Shown here: positions 1 through 13,189 of the stretch, in pieces | How positions within the stretch are numbered: the stretch's first letter is position 1 | How the letters are laid out: each line of letters opens with the position of its first letter | DNA from: Marsupella aquatica | Lineage: Eukaryota; Marchantiophyta | Assembly: GCA_973895155.1 (NCBI GenBank) | Contig: OZ316894.1 | Span: 21,576,001-21,640,000, forward strand | Length of the DNA stretch: 64,000 nucleotides | Reading direction: 5' to 3' | Made by a program: the position numbers and the translations under genes | The notes under the pieces: generated by a model | Databases searched by the model: none | Seen by the model: only the letters and a program-made list of their open reading frames with translations | What the model was told of the DNA's origin: nothing

Positions 1-926
1 CTCTATCCGGCCCAAGTGATCGAGTTCTTTTTGCCTTGAAAGATAAGTGATCAAGTTCTTGCCGACACACTTCCGCAAGATCCCGAGAGAAACTTCAAGT
101 AATCCTCCAAATCGGGTCCCAAAATGTGCTTTGCAAGCTACCAGTTGTGTTTGATGGAATTGAAAAAAACTTGCCCGTTCTGATTGATTAGTCGAGGAGT
201 GAGTCGTAGCAGTTCGTCTAGCGCTCAATAGTACCATTCATTTGAGAACATGCGAAATCCTGTATTGGCATGCTCATGAAGGTCACTCGAATTCCATTCA
301 AAGTCATAGCCTGAGTTTTGAAACTTCAGCATTCGGTGAGAAACGGTTTAGGGTTTGCGTCCATGGTAGTAAGTTGTAACTCGGTTCAAGCACGATTCTC
401 AACAATTCGACCTCCGGCAACAATCATCATCTTCGAACCGTCTTCTCCGAACAGACAACATCCTCTTCCTCTCACAAAACAAAGATGGCCGATCCAACGC
501 CATGATCAGGTGGGTGATCCAGACAGTGCGAGAATTCATCACCAGCATGAAAGCTTCTCAATTTGAGAGATCAGTCATGGTATATCCTCTGCCGACCAAG
601 CTGCATTCAATCAAGTCACAACAATAGTCTTGTTTGCAGTGCAGCCTTCTCCAAAGTAGCACTGAGCCCAGTGAGTTCATGTCCAAGAGTTGCTGTGAAA
701 ACACTCGCCACAGGTATTGATTAGCTGCCACTTCGGGCATGCTTGCTTCCTCCTCGTGTGTGACAATCCTCCCGATCCTCCTCGGGCTTGAAATCGCTGC
801 GCTGCGAAGCTTTCCACACGAATACCTTGGAATCCAAAGGGGTTCGAAGCCGAAGCTCAATTGCGACGAGGAAGATCTCAGTAAGTAACATTATATATAA
901 AATGTCTGTTTCGCTTGAGGTGCAAG
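1..926. other. Spacer, no recognised gene
   Basis: I see only short open frames in this stretch and none has a recognisable domain. A 100-codon minus-strand frame at 558-860 uses no family motif I know. The edge of a neighbouring gene could lie here, but nothing supports a specific call. Confidence 0.4.
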
Positions 927-1000
927 GCCCCCGTAGCTCAGTTGGTTAGAGCATCGGTCTTATGAGCCGAAGGTCGTGGGTTCGAGCCCCCCCGGGAGCA
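927..1000 (+). tRNA. tRNA-Ile(UAU), possibly degenerate
   Basis: The sequence folds as a 74-nt cloverleaf: acceptor strand GCCCCCG against CGGGAGC, D-stem GCTC/GAGC, anticodon stem TCGGT/GCCGA, loop CTTATGA, and T-loop TTCGAGC. The anticodon reads UAU, which decodes AUA isoleucine. There is no intron and the CCA is not encoded, as expected for a nuclear tRNA gene. Three oddities weaken the call: a C-A mismatch at pair 3-70, a U-C mismatch at pair 50-64, and G rather than the usual A next to the anticodon (position 37). A T-run that could stop RNA polymerase III lies about 25 nt downstream. It may be a decaying copy. Confidence 0.6.
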
Positions 1001-4000
1001 CAGTTCTGCAGCGATCCAATTAGGCTTTTGTAGAAGGTCTCTCAGAGGACTGTTTGGAAATTTAACGCACCATATGCATCCAAATACTCTTTTTCTCCCC
1101 TTCATTGGGGCTGCTTTGCCACATTAAGATAATGTATCCCGGGTTAGTATAGTTTTTTGCCCTTGGGCACTGTGATATATATAATTCACAAGACCTTGTA
1201 TAGGAAAGACTGGTTAGTAGTTTCTGGCCATTGGGCACTGTGATATATAATTCCAAAGACAGTGTATAGGAAAGACAGCTGTGAGGAAGACCAGATGGGC
1301 AGAGAGTTGACACCCCTTACTGTAAGGCCTCTTCACAATTTCTTTGTCCCAGGCTAAGCTTTGAATTAAGGGACCTAAAGCTTTGATGTTTGGAATAGAG
1401 AAGCCCTATTGGTATTATTGACAAACTAGCTTAGGTATGTGGAAACTGACACCCTATAGACCTAAATGTTTGACAAAATGTCCAGATGGACAAAAGAAGA
1501 ACTATTTTTGCACTCAGGTAGAACTTCTTCTTCAGAAAAAAATCTAAACTTTTCTGGTTAGCATTAGCATGGTCCATCTGGGTTGCAAGGTTTGTGAGAG
1601 AGGTCCATCTGAGCATTATTTATTTCCTAGTTCTGTGCCATGCCTTACAGAAATGGATGTGGTAAACAATTCCTGGGACATTTCCTTGTAGGTAATACTG
1701 CTTTGTTTCCTTCAACCAATTCAAATGAAGTCTCACAATAATTATATCTCTCCTTTCATTTACTATTTATTACACCTTCCAGTATCCTCCATCAATTCAA
1801 ATAATTCTCTCAATGTATTTTAAAGACCTAGATCATCCAAAGGAGTGCTTGAAATTTGAGAATAGACATCCTAAGTATTTTAAAGGCCTAGATCATAAAC
1901 TAACCCATGATCCAATCACATTAGCGCAAGTTCTAATTTCTATCATTTCACGTGAAGCTCTCTTCACTTTTTACTTAATTCACTTGCAAGCTTATTTAGT
2001 CTACACAGTTGACTTGTAGTCCATAGTTACAATGCTAAATTCGAGATCAATTTCATATTCAAGCTTCAGTTTTCACTTTATCTAGTAACTTAATCTGTGG
2101 CTTTAAATTAGTTTTTGAGGCAGGTTTAGTTATTTTTGCTAGTTTGGGACAGGAGAGTAAAAAACTGAAAGACAATGAAAAAATTTGGAGGGGTACAGCA
2201 AATGGAGAAAGGTTAGCAAAAAAGGAGCAAGAAATTAAGAAAAAGAAAGAGGTTTGAGGGGGAACAGGAAATGGGCAAAAGGTCAGCAAAAAGGAGCAAG
2301 AGATCACAAAGTATACTAGTTCAATGCCTGAGTTGCACGCAGTGCTTTTGTTAATTGAACTTCTCAAACTATCTGGTATGGCTGCCATAGACTGCCATAA
2401 ACTATGTTTGTTTATGACCAATAGGTTTTTTTTATGTTTGTTTATGACCAATAGTTTATGGCAGTTTATGTCATATGACATGGCTGTACGGCCAATCCAC
2501 CTTTCAGTTGTTTCACAAGGTATGAAAAAGTTTATTTTTCACTAGCCTCTAGAGTGACTGGTGGTCTTTTCACAGGGTTATGCGACAACAACAAAATTCA
2601 CTAGCCTCTGACTAGTATGACTTGTGGTTATAGCATATGACACTGTTATATGGCCAATCCACCTTCAAGTGTTTTTTTTTCTCATTACAATTTTTGGCTA
2701 GAAATGTTTGTTTCAATGTGCCATTACAAGGTGCATCACTTGTATGATATGTGGACACCTCCTGCCTTAAGTCCTCCTCATACTTTTATTTGCTAAGCTT
2801 ATGGTTTTTTTGTGTCATTACCTAAGGCAAGCAAGGATCTTCTCTAAATTGTGTGCACAATGTTTGCTTGATTTAAGGGTGGCTTTACAAGAAGTTGGGG
2901 GCAGTTTTCACATTTCTTTGTCTCCAAGATATATCTGATCAGAGCCGTCCATTTGAGAGGCACTGCTGCTGTTCACTTTACAAAACGTTGGGGGCACTTT
3001 CAACCAAACTTGTTACTAATCCTACATGGAATGCAGTGGGGCCCAATTTTTGCTTATGCGGAGCACTCTTTTGTCCTAGAATTTAGATCACCTCTCTTGG
3101 TAGTCTCTTCTTCTGGCCGCTTGGTCCATTTCTATTTTAAGTGATTTGCATTAAAAAGGACCCACAAGTCCTTCATAAGATTAATATTCTCTTCCTCACA
3201 TTTACAAAGACTTTAGCCAAAGATTATGTGACATTCTGGTGGAGTGGGTCCTCAATCTGTCTTTTAGTCAATTAATCTGGCACCATTGGCTGCACTTGGC
3301 TTTACAAGACCTTGGGGGCAATAAAAGGATTCAAAAAATGCTTTTAGCCCGAGGACACTATATTTAGTGTGTGCAATGGCCATCCAGTTTGCTTTGGTGA
3401 AAAAATCCCAAGTGCCCCCATGTATTGTAAAGTCCTCCTAAGTATCATTAGGGACCTCTACCCTATGTGCACAACCGTGCACAACTTTGCAAGACTTGTG
3501 CACTCTTACTTTTCCAGGCCATTACATGCAATGTATATTAATTTTTTTGACATGTGCTGTACTTCTCCCACTCAATCCTACCAAATACTTTGCAATAGTT
3601 ATTTACACATCACTCCAAGACAAAAAAAGAAGCATGTTCATCCTATGACCAAATCTTTGTGGAAAAAAGTTATGTTTAATGGATTTGGTTTTCCATAATC
3701 AACTTCTTCTGTCCTTAATTGAAGTGAGAACTTTCATCAAATTTTGTGAGGATTGAGACCAAAAGTTTATGTATCATGAATTTGGGTTTCCATAACTTCT
3801 TCTCTCTTAAATAATTAGGGAGTCTCAAAGCTTTGAAATTATGCATGATGACATAAAAGAATGGTCATCACTTTTTAACAAGTTATGTCAAAGTGTCTTT
3901 TTCATTTTCCTGTCACCAGCATCTAAGTCACCAGCATCTACACTGAGTAATGGTTATGGCATGCAACCAATCTTTAGGGCAGAAAGTTATGGACTATGAA

Positions 4001-4713
4001 ATTAATTGTCGAAAGCCTTTTGTGTCCATAACCCATAACTAGGGAGTTAAGGTCCATCAAATTGTCCACCTTTGAGACTCCCTAATTAAAGTTAACTTAG
4101 TTAAGGTCCATCCAATTATGTGAGGTTTGAGACCCCACAAAATTGTACAGAAGTCTTGTGTTAATGGGAGCACTGTACCGAAAGGAGAGCGGAATCAGTG
4201 CTGCACGAAGTCTTGTCGATGCAGAAGACTCAGCCCAACGACTGACCATCGAGCTTTCATTGATGAAGCACCTGCCCCGTTTCTAAAGGGCAGCTGTCTA
4301 GAGCATTCTCGTAATCAACGTGAGAGAGTTTTACAAATAAAGAAGAAGAAGCAGAAGAAAAGAAGAAGAAGAAGAAGAAGAAGGAGGAGGAGAATTCATT
4401 CAGGTGGGATTCGATAGATTACTAGTGAGAAGCATGCCGCACCCAATTGTGACGGAAGAGAGAGAGAGTTCTGTGTGTGCTCGTGCTGGCTCCAGCATTC
4501 TGGAATATCTTTTCTAGCAAGGAGAACAATTTCGACGACCTGTCGTTATAAGCATTCATGATTCTCCCTCCAAAGCTCTGAAGCTCTCTTCCGGTACAAC
4601 CCTAAACATTCCACAGTCTTCGTACGACCGATTTTTGTGATGGATCAGGGAGGACTGTGATACATTTGGTGAAGGTCCCTCTGGTGAACCAAAGAAGAAA
4701 TCAATTGGCTGCA
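1001..4713. other. AT-rich spacer with local duplications
   Basis: No coding exon could be supported. The stretch contains a diverged direct duplication at about 1160-1276 (each copy has GGGCACTGTGATATAT and ends GTATAGGAAAGAC). A purine-rich duplication lies at about 2150-2310. A further pair at about 2400-2690 shares TATGGCCAATCCACCTT-like sequence. The last part, about 4430-4713, is probably the promoter and 5' leader of the following INDH gene. Confidence 0.5.
4341..4392 (+). repeat. AAG-type trinucleotide microsatellite
   Basis: A near-continuous run of AAG/AGG triplets. It makes an artificial lysine/arginine-rich frame that should not be taken as coding. Confidence 0.85.
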
Positions 4714-7336
4714 ATGGGGATGCACTGCAGAGGCGCTACAGTACAACAGCTACTGAAACTTTGTAGACAAGTCCACTCTGCACAGGTTGGCATTGTCTCT
4801 GCTCTTCCATGTCCAGCGGCAATGCAGCTTTAAACCTAAATATGGCTGTGAATGACTTTCTAGAGAAGGAATTTGGTTAGGGAGGTCTTTGTCGGAAGCC
4901 TAGAAACAGGAGTAAATGGATTCGAAGAGAGGAATGAGCTGAAACAGCTTTAAGCAGTAACCGAGTGAGTCCCGCGCATTGTTTGCTGAGGAGGAATTGT
5001 GCAATGTTGCCCTCTGTAACCAATCTGGCATCATCTTTGTTCCTTCCCAGGGTTCTAATATCCGCTCCTTTGCAAGCGGTCCAAGAGGAAGGTCCCCAGG
5101 AGAGCAAATGAGAAGTCCTCTGAGTAGACTGGCAGTAGAGGGCGTAGAACATATAATTGCTGTTGCTTCAGGGAAGGGCGGAGTTGGGAAGTCGACCACT
5201 GCAGGTAAGGTCCTATTTCTCAATGACAATGCACCAGCTCAAATTGTTTGATTCGGAGCTAGACAGATTTCCTCTGCTGTAAGATGGTGACGTTCATTTT
5301 CCTGTTGGAAGACTTTCAGTCGAGGGACCAATGAACGTCGTCTTTGTGTGTAATTTGATCTACCTTTTTTCTACTGACCATCTACCAAATTGCAGTCAAT
5401 TTGGCAGTTGCTTTAGCCTTGGAGTGTAAGCTGAGCGTAGGTTTGCTGGATGCTGATGTATACGGTCCTTCCATCCCGACTTTGATGAAGTTGAATGGTC
5501 GTCCTCAATTAGACGCAGGTAATATTCAACTCATGCTTCCTATTTTCTACCTGAATTTATTCGTTTGTTTTCGAAGCTTGGGTTAGCTTCATCTCTCAGC
5601 AGGTGGAAGACACCTTGGGCAATGTGCATCCCCCAGTACCAGCAGGGACCTTCGCTGCTTATTTGTTGTGCCTATCCCATAGCTATGAAGTGGTTCATAG
5701 ACCAATTGCAATTTACTTCTGTCGATCGTACCCCTACCGCTGTTTCAGTTCAGTACATGAAGGAAAGGCGTGTCCCAACTAGTTAGACCTAGAGGTCACC
5801 CTTTACTTTCTAGTTTATTCAGCTTTGAAATTATTTGCTGAGATCAGCAGCCTCCAGACGGTCTCATCAGATTTGTACTTCTCCAGTTATCAAAAACCGG
5901 CAATCATATCGTGGATGGGACATCTCAAGTTTGATGAAAGGCCGAAAAACCTTTCGTTTGTTGTGCTGAAATGGTGTCAATGTTTGGCAGAATCAAAAAT
6001 GCTGCCACTTGAAAATTTTGGGGTACGATGCATGTCAATGGGATTCTTGATGGACAAGGATGCACCAGCAGTTTGGCGAGGCCCAATGGTAAGGAATAAA
6101 GAATGATACAACTCACCCTCTTATCTACAATATGGTATGAAGAATGTTCCATTTTTCCCTCTTTACTCTCGTATCAGTGAGTCTCCAACTGAGGAAAGTC
6201 ATTCTCACATGTGCCAGTAGAGGTCTGTCCCGTAGAGATATTTGCGGGTGAGCACTTCCTTTGTGTTGAGTCCGTGTTTCAGTGGCAAAGTGGCAACGCA
6301 GGTGATGAGTGCCCTAGAGAAATTGATGCGTGGGACAGCATGGGGTAAGATCGATGTTATGGTGGTGGATATGCCTCCTGGCACTGGTGATGCTCAGATA
6401 TCCATATCACAACGTCTTCCTCTTGCAGGTAATTTGACAATGGTCATGTTTAGTTTGTGCATGTGATAGGGTATGTTCTATACCTCCACTGCCATGCACT
6501 GAATATGTCAGCATCAGTGCCTGAGGTTCTAAACTTGGTGACGAAGGCTAAGTTGAAATCTTCCTAATCGAAGCAAGGAGTTCTAATGGCGCGCTCTGCG
6601 GTTGTATCAATTGCAGGGGCTGTGATTGTCTCAACTCCTCAAGACCTTGCACTAGTGGATGCCCGCAGAGGGGTGACTATGTTTCAAAAAGTGGACGTGC
6701 CGGTAGGTTCACTAGTCCGTTGAAATCATACATGAAAGATGCTCCTGTGCTCGTAATCGAAGCTATGTGCTGTTAGTCGAAGCAAAGTCGGTAGACCTGG
6801 CAATTATCGAGTAAGCTTCTACTTCTTGGCAATCCAGATAGCAAGGCTCCCTGACATTCAAGTTAGCTAAGTACAGTGCACAGAATAATCCTAACAGAAA
6901 TGTTGAATGATGACAGATCTTGGGCCTGATTGAGAATATGAGTTTTTTCAAGTGCCCTAAATGTGGAGAGAGAACCGATGTGTTTGGCCACGGGGGAGCC
7001 CAACTGACAGCAAAGGAAATGAACATGGAATTTCTTGGAGAGGTATCGCTCGTATCTGACATTCAGTTTTGAAGTGTCTGAACTTTTATTCCTTGGGATG
7101 CATCAACCCAGGATGGTTAGCTTGGTCTCACACATGTTTCGTTCTTGCGCTGGTGACAGGTACCATTGAATATTTCCATCAGAGAGACTTCGGATTTTGG
7201 CACCCCGATCGTGGCATCATCCCCAGAAAGCGAAATCACTATTGCCTATAAGACTATAGCAAGGCGGATAGAAAGCAAATTGAAGGAGTTTGCCTCCGAC
7301 GACGACAGCGCTGGACCAAAAATTGTTATTAAGTAA
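4714..7336 (+). CDS. INDH: INDH/NUBPL-type Mrp family Fe-S P-loop ATPase, mitochondrial
   Basis: Eight exons can be joined in one frame: 4714-4785, 5051-5204, 5396-5518, 5991-6088, 6302-6428, 6617-6702, 6917-7042 and 7160-7336, giving 963 nt and 320 aa. All introns are GT-AG. The first 24 residues are basic with no acidic residue, fitting a mitochondrial presequence. Hallmarks are the deviant Walker [11 protein letters not shown] (about residues 63-72), [24 protein letters not shown] (about 171-182) and the paired cysteines CPKC (233-236), which in this family hold a bridging Fe-S cluster at a dimer interface. The sequence tracks plant INDH, the homologue of NUBPL/Ind1, which delivers Fe-S clusters during respiratory complex I assembly; HCF101 of plastids is less similar and carries extra domains. 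The first donor, GTTGGC, is weak, so exon 1 is the least certain. The gene looks intact. Confidence 0.9.
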
Positions 7337-8526
7337 AGCCGATGGGTTCTCCGTATGTGGAAAGGTGTGCGAGGACGAGAAGAGTAGTCAGATGCACCTT
7401 TGTATTAAATCAGATTCCACTGCCGGAATTCACTTTGGACATGATACTTGACTATATTGAATGTCTTCAGTGGACAATGCAATTGAACAGTTCTGCCAAC
7501 TTCGTTCTAAGAGAACTCTGCTACTTTAAATACTAGAGACTTAAGAGTGTATTTCATTGAGCTGTGCTTCCTGCTTCAGACAAGCGAGCCATCTGCTAGT
7601 CATACAGAAGTTTTCAATGTCTTAAAGAATATAACGCATTAAAGAGGTCCTTACCCCTCATTCTACAGGAAAGCTACTAACCATCGCTTCAACTACCAGA
7701 GAGTCCTGGGTGTAGTAAATTACACGTTGATGTCGTCATGATTTTTTTTAAGAACGTCATCTGCTGACACCCCTCTCAATTTAAAACCCATTTGACGATA
7801 CATCTTCACTTCCAAGTGCAAATTTGCAAATTTCAAACGTGGACTTCAATATTTGAGAAACCTTGGTGCACTTATTCCATCTTCAAGAGAGATTGTTGGC
7901 CCGCTCGCACTCGTCGATCCAATCACTATACACATCAATTGGGTCGCTCAAAGCTGCATCACACAGAAACACGAAAAAGTGTGAGTGTTCAAGAAACAAG
8001 GTGAGCTAACATGTCCTAAGCGCAACGGACATGCCCCATGGTTTGGGGTTTCGGGGTTGACGTGTTTAAAGAGAAGACCCCTTTTGTCTCTACCCGCAGC
8101 AGAAATAAGCGATCTGATCCATGCAGAACCGAGAATCACAAATTGGAGCACGAAGAAGAGAATAAGCGATCTGATCCATGCAGAAATGAGAATCTCAAAT
8201 TGGAGCACGGAGAAGAGAGAGAAGCTCCTTTGTCTCTACCCCCGGCCGATCTCGTCCACACACAGTTCAAAATCTCAAATTGAAGCACGGAGAAGAGACG
8301 TAAGGAAGTGGAAGGCCAAATAGGCAGAAAGGTTTAACCGAAAACCCTAAATTGGAGGACAGAACAGAGAAGCAACGAAGAATGGAGGCCTGATTGGTGC
8401 TGCCATCAGAACTTGAGCTGGAAACCCTAAATTCAAGCGTCAGCTGATTGCGTATAATCACTCGTCCATTCCTTTCATCTCTGTTTTCGCTCATCACCAC
8501 TTCCACGCACAGGTCATTGTGGAATT
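7337..8526. other. Spacer with a ~57-bp tandem repeat
   Basis: This is the INDH 3' flank followed by non-coding sequence. From 8101 to about 8298 a unit of about 57 bp (AATAAGCGATCTGATCC ... CAAATTGGAGCACG) is repeated twice, with a third partial copy. The missing 3' part of ELOF1 was looked for here on the minus strand and not found. Confidence 0.6.
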
Positions 8527-8742
8527 CTACGAAAGCAGCCAAAAAGAGGTCGAGTTCGAACCGTCAATGGTTGTGCTGAATTTCTCTTGGCAAATTCGAC
8601 AGGAAGCCTCTCCGATCTGATTCTTTCGGTCCATTTTGCACTCCACGCTGTTGTCATGGTTGCAGAAGGGGCAACTGAACACGGTAGCCAATTTCTCCTG
8701 CCCTCTCTTCGGTGGAGCCTTAGCGGACTTCCTCTTCCCCAT
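8527..8742 (-). pseudogene. ELOF1: ELOF1 (transcription elongation factor 1), 3'-truncated
   Basis: The ATG at 8742-8740 opens a frame beginning MGKRKSAKAPPKR with the ELOF1 zinc ribbon: CPFC and, about 20 residues later, CRIC, followed by FSTTI. ELOF1/Elf1 is a small RNA polymerase II elongation factor, normally about 80-100 aa. The homology stops at STTI. The next 11 codons are unrelated, and the conserved continuation (the acidic segment containing IDIYSEWIDECE in other plants) is absent in frame and was not found downstream. No good GT donor follows the ATT codon, so a hidden intron is unlikely. The upstream in-frame codons to 9066 look like 5' leader. The zinc ribbon is intact, so the break may be recent. 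Confidence 0.7.
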
Positions 8743-9170
8743 GATCACCTCCTCCGCCCCGTTCACCACCAAATCGAGCTCGCAAAGCTGTCGTCTCGAG
8801 CAAACCCACAACACGAATCCTTCAAGTCGCAATCCAAAATTCTCCGCTGTGAGCAGCAATTCCGCCACAAATTCTCGTCTCCGCAAATGTTGGTGCCACC
8901 GAAAGACCTTTCCGTTCCGAGCTCTGGCCTTTATGAGGACGTCTGGATTCAACCCAACTTCTCTTTTCGTGAATTGCTTGCGTGAATCCAGTGCAATAGA
9001 GCTGACGACTGTAGTCGTGGGCCATTTTTCTAGACTACAGGACTCGGTCTGCTTCGGGAGGACCACAGCGGTGACTCATGAATTTACTATTCTTGGTAAG
9101 GGTGCAGCGCTTGGTTCTAGGGAAGCTAGTAAGGTTCCTTTGTTTGTTAGGGAAGTCTTCTTCCATGTAA

Positions 9171-9333
9171 GGGTTCAAATAATAGGCCCCTTAAGTGATC
9201 AGGTGTCACCTTTGGAATGAGCAAGGGTTCAAATAATAGGCCCCTTAAGTGATCAGGTGGCACCTTTGGTATGAGCAAGGGTTCAAATAATAAGGCCCCT
9301 TAAGTGATCATGTGGCACCTTTGGCATGAGCAA
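9171..9333. repeat. Tandem repeat, 54 bp x 3
   Basis: Three near-identical units start at 9171, 9225 and 9279, each opening GGGTTCAAATAATA and containing CCCCTTAAGTGATCA. The units differ at only a few bases, suggesting recent expansion. No coding role is visible. Confidence 0.9.
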
Positions 9334-9705
9334 GAGTTTCCTGCCTCAGCCCCCTCCTGAACCAGTCCTGACTCCTATACTTGTGGAATTTCAAGGCAAG
9401 GGCGGGAAACTTGAGGTCTTGTCCTTTGAAGTCACATAAACCTTTGAAATGGGCAAGAGTTTCCCACCTCACCCCCCTCGTGGACCAGTCCTGACTCCTA
9501 TACTTGTGGAGTTTCAAGGGCAAGGGTCGGAAACCTGAGGTCCTGTCCTTTTGAAGTCAGATTAAACTTTGGAATGAGCAAGAGTTTCCTACCCCGCACC
9601 CCCCCCCCCCCCTCCTGTGGACCAGTCCTCACTCCTATACTTGTGGAGTTTCAAGGGCAAGGGGCGGAAACTTGAGGTCCCACCCTTTTTGAAGTCAGAC
9701 AAAAC
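9333..9705. repeat. Tandem repeat, about 124 bp x 3
   Basis: Three units begin near 9333, 9456 and 9581 with AGAGTTTCC and include CCTATACTTGTGGA. The third unit contains a run of C residues. It directly abuts the 54-bp array. Confidence 0.85.
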
Positions 9706-11589
9706 AGACGACAATAACAAAAAATGGCAAAAAAAAACTGTGCACCTTGCACATAGCAATGGACAAGAGAATCTACATCCAGCAATTTAGGCAGTGCAAA
9801 GGGCCTATTTTTCGAAGAACTCACACCTGCAAGACAACCCTTAGACCCCCTCTGCAGTTCACTCCAGACTCTACTAGGCTCTACAGTTTGCCCATAGACG
9901 GGATCCTAGGTACTTCTTTCTTGTTGGTTTTTTGGTGGAGTTTTGTTTTTGTCCTTTAGGCTTTTGGGCTTTTTGGTTGTCACCCCTTGATTAAGTATTC
10001 TGCCTGTGAGACCTTGTCTCCGGTTTGGACGCCCCTTGACAGACCTGGTCTCCTGTTTCGATGCTCCCTGTTCTTTTGAATTTTGATGTGTAACAAATGT
10101 CCATTTAATCCTTAGTTTAGTGGTGGACCTTGCCACCCAGCGCCCTCACCAATCCCAACACTCACGCCTAAGTGCCCTTGGTGCCCGAACGCCTTTGCAG
10201 AATACCTCGAGCAAGTAACCTTGTGCCCCTTGAACCTCCAACGGCCCCTCCCATACAAAGCCGCACTTGCTCTCCAACACGACCGCTACTCAACGGTCCT
10301 CACAATTTTCACAAACAACCAAGCACCTCGGTAAGTAACCCTTCAGGATCTAGAACTTGCCAAGTCTAGCATCCTAACTCAAGCTCAACAGACGTTGATA
10401 AATAGGTCAACGATAGGTCCTCCCGATGCCATAAGCCGGAACCAGAACCCACGCCCACTGTTCGTCCAGAACAACTCCTTCCTTGGGCGCGGCCCGGGTT
10501 CCCCCTCGTACCTATCCATCACCAACTGACCACCTTGACCCCAGGACATGCTCATGGCCCAAAATAGTGTAGCTTGTCCTAAAGCTTGTCCCAAGCTTGT
10601 CCCAACACGCCGGGACCAGAATGGCCCCGACTCTAGCATCCAACTCCCGGTTTGCCCCACTGATGGTCTAGGGGCCGAGCACCCTTGGAACTCAACCTCC
10701 ACACCTACTTGGCCTTGCTGCTGTTCGGCAGAATTTGGCAAGTGGGCAAGTTAACACCCGCAAACCCCAAGAACCCATGGTGCCCCCAGACCCAGCTGAG
10801 CTCAGGAGAGCGTAGCCCTCCTCAAGAGCTTTCCAACGCACCCAAGAAGTCCTCTAACGGACTTCTCGTTGGGAAGATATTGTCGTTTCCATTTGGCGGT
10901 TTCCTTTAGTGTCGCGACCGCCGCGACTCACGACTTTGGCTCGCCATTAGCCCCCAGGGAGACACCACTCCCCTCATATATGCTTATGGAGACCTGCCAC
11001 CCCCGGACCAGCTTTGGTCCTTAAACATTTGGCCCCCAACCCGGATCCTATCGCGCATAATGGGCGCACCACCAACTGACAACGCCCATAACTTTCTCGT
11101 TAGGTATCCGCAAGAGGAGTGCCTTAGCCCATTGTGATTGGGCCGACCCAGTGCTCATGCCTAGGCCCTCAGGTCTCATCACCGCTCGGGGTCCCCGACC
11201 GGCCCAACCCGGATCGGGTCGTAACTTGCGCCCCAAGCGTCCGTTGCCCATGGCGTCAACTCCATTGGCCTTGGGCCCAAGAGGAGCTCACTCTCAAGCC
11301 CTCAAAACTCAAAGTACATCCGGAGGTCTGGATGACCATTCTTGAGCCCGACCCATTTCCCCTTGACCCGACCAGCTATCAGCTAGTCCAAGTCCTTAGT
11401 GTGTGTCCCCAGCTTGGCTCCTTGCCTCGCAAGTGCCACGTCTCATTGCCCACAAGTCTCCCCATGCTAAGTCCTCCCTGGATGGCCTATCCGGACCTGG
11501 ACCATAAGGGAGCTCGGCGTCGGAGTCAGTGACGCCGGAGCTAAGTGTTAAGGTAGTTGAGTTCCGCGACTAGTTTGAATGTTAATAGA
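9706..11589. other. GC-rich spacer, no recognised gene
   Basis: The base composition is clearly more GC-rich than its surroundings, and short frames open on both strands simply because stop codons are rare. None contains a recognisable motif. It could be an old, decayed mobile element, but no reverse transcriptase, integrase or transposase motif was seen. Confidence 0.4.
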
Positions 11590-12264
11590 AATCATAACAT
11601 GAATAATCATCATTTTGACATGCATAATATCCTATCCTTGTTTCCATTCACATGTTTCTTCACTCTATAGACATAGTGAGTCACATCCTAGCTTCTTTAC
11701 TCTAGAAACCTAGACCCCAACTCTAGCTCCTAATCACAATTGGTTGGATAGATTTTAATAACAAATTTGACCTAAGTTTGTATTTACCTTCCGTTGGTAT
11801 CCAACTCAAGTAGATGTTCTTGGGCTCTCTAAAAAAGCAATTTGGAGAGATCTTTCCAACAATTGTTAGGCATTTACCTAAGTTAGTATTTATTCTTAGG
11901 TCTAAGGTTACAACTGTAGCTGTAGTTAGGGTGGACCTTAGTCACGGACTAGGTTAGGTTAACTAGGTTGCACATTATCTCCCAAGAGGTGTTGGTTTGG
12001 ATAGGAGGAACTCAGACTCATTGTTACAGAGCCAATTGAGAGATAAGGAGATCTTGTATTTTGGAGACTCGGCATGGCCGACTTGCGGAGACAACTTTAT
12101 AAATACAAAATTTTCAATGAAATCTTATCAGTGGGGAGAGACAATTCGATCCATCAAATCAAACTGATAAGTGCATGGCCTTTTGTATTGTAGTAAAAGT
12201 TGTACTTGCAAAGTATGGGGCCAAATTTAGGGTGGGGAGTCATCAGACTCTTCCGTGAAGGAAG

Positions 12265-12740
12265 ATAAATGCACATTTAACAAAGAAATGTAAACCAGCA
12301 ACTACTCTTGTCAATTATTTTACAATTCTAAGTTTTTGCACTTATCAGGTAGCGCAAATAAAGTGATGTAACTCCTACACTCTTATTGATAAATGTAAAT
12401 CTAGGTCTTTGCACTTATCATGCAGTGCAATCCTGCAATAAATGCTTGATTAAGTGCACAACACATGCTTCTTACCAGTGTGCACTCAGAGAGAGACACC
12501 TGTAATTGCACATTTAACAATGAGATGTAAACCATACATTCTTATTGATAAATGTACAATCTAAGTTTTTGCACTTATCAAGTAGTGAAGATCCGCATTA
12601 AGTGCACACCCCATGCTTCTTCCTGGTGTGCACTTAGAGAGAGATGCCTGTAGTTGCACATCTAACAAGGAGACATAAACCATACACTCTTATCAATGAA
12701 TGTACAATCTCAGTGTTTGCACTTATTATCTAGTGCAAAC
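12265..12740. repeat. Diverged tandem repeat with GCACTTATCA motifs
   Basis: Three diverged copies begin near 12271, 12509 and 12655 with GCACATTTAACAA or a close variant. Each is followed by an AAATGTAAA or ACCATACA stretch and TTTTTGCACTTATC-like sequence. The GTGCACTTAGAGAGAG motif here recurs at 13.5 kb and 53.7-54.8 kb, so these belong to one dispersed family. Confidence 0.7.
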
Positions 12741-12760
12741 CCTTGTTAAACCACTCCTTG

Positions 12761-12890
12761 CCATACAGAAAGGGAAGTATCCAAGACTCTCCCTTTTTCC
12801 ACATTCAGCTCACTTTTCTCCTCTACTGTGCCAGTTCCTCACAATTGTAGGAAAATTAAATTTTAATGGTAGCTATGGGTAACCCCTGGC
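12761..12890 (+). repeat. Dispersed TATAAAAGG/AAGTGTCC repeat family, diverged copy
   Basis: AAGTATCCAAGACTCTCCC, a pyrimidine-rich stretch, then CACAATTGTAGGAAAAT and ATGGTAGC match in order the repeats at 28.6 and 47.9 kb (plus) and about 61.1 and 62.1 kb (minus). Confidence 0.5.
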
Positions 12891-13189
12891 TTTTGAAGGA
12901 GAGTGGTGTCTGGGTTATTGCACCTCGAAATATGACAATATATGGTGTACAATGTCACTCCATACCATGATAAACCTAATGCTTTTGTTAAAGCACTCAG
13001 TGCACACTCTATATTATCGCATTTTGATGTGCAATGAGCCTGAATGCCCATTCTTTGAATAGAAAGAGAGTCATAACACAAATCCACATGCATGATCATC
13101 ATATTGACATTCCATACATCTATCAACATATATTTTTTGGGACCCTAATGTTATGGAGGCTTCACTTTAGAATCACTCTAGAAGCCTAG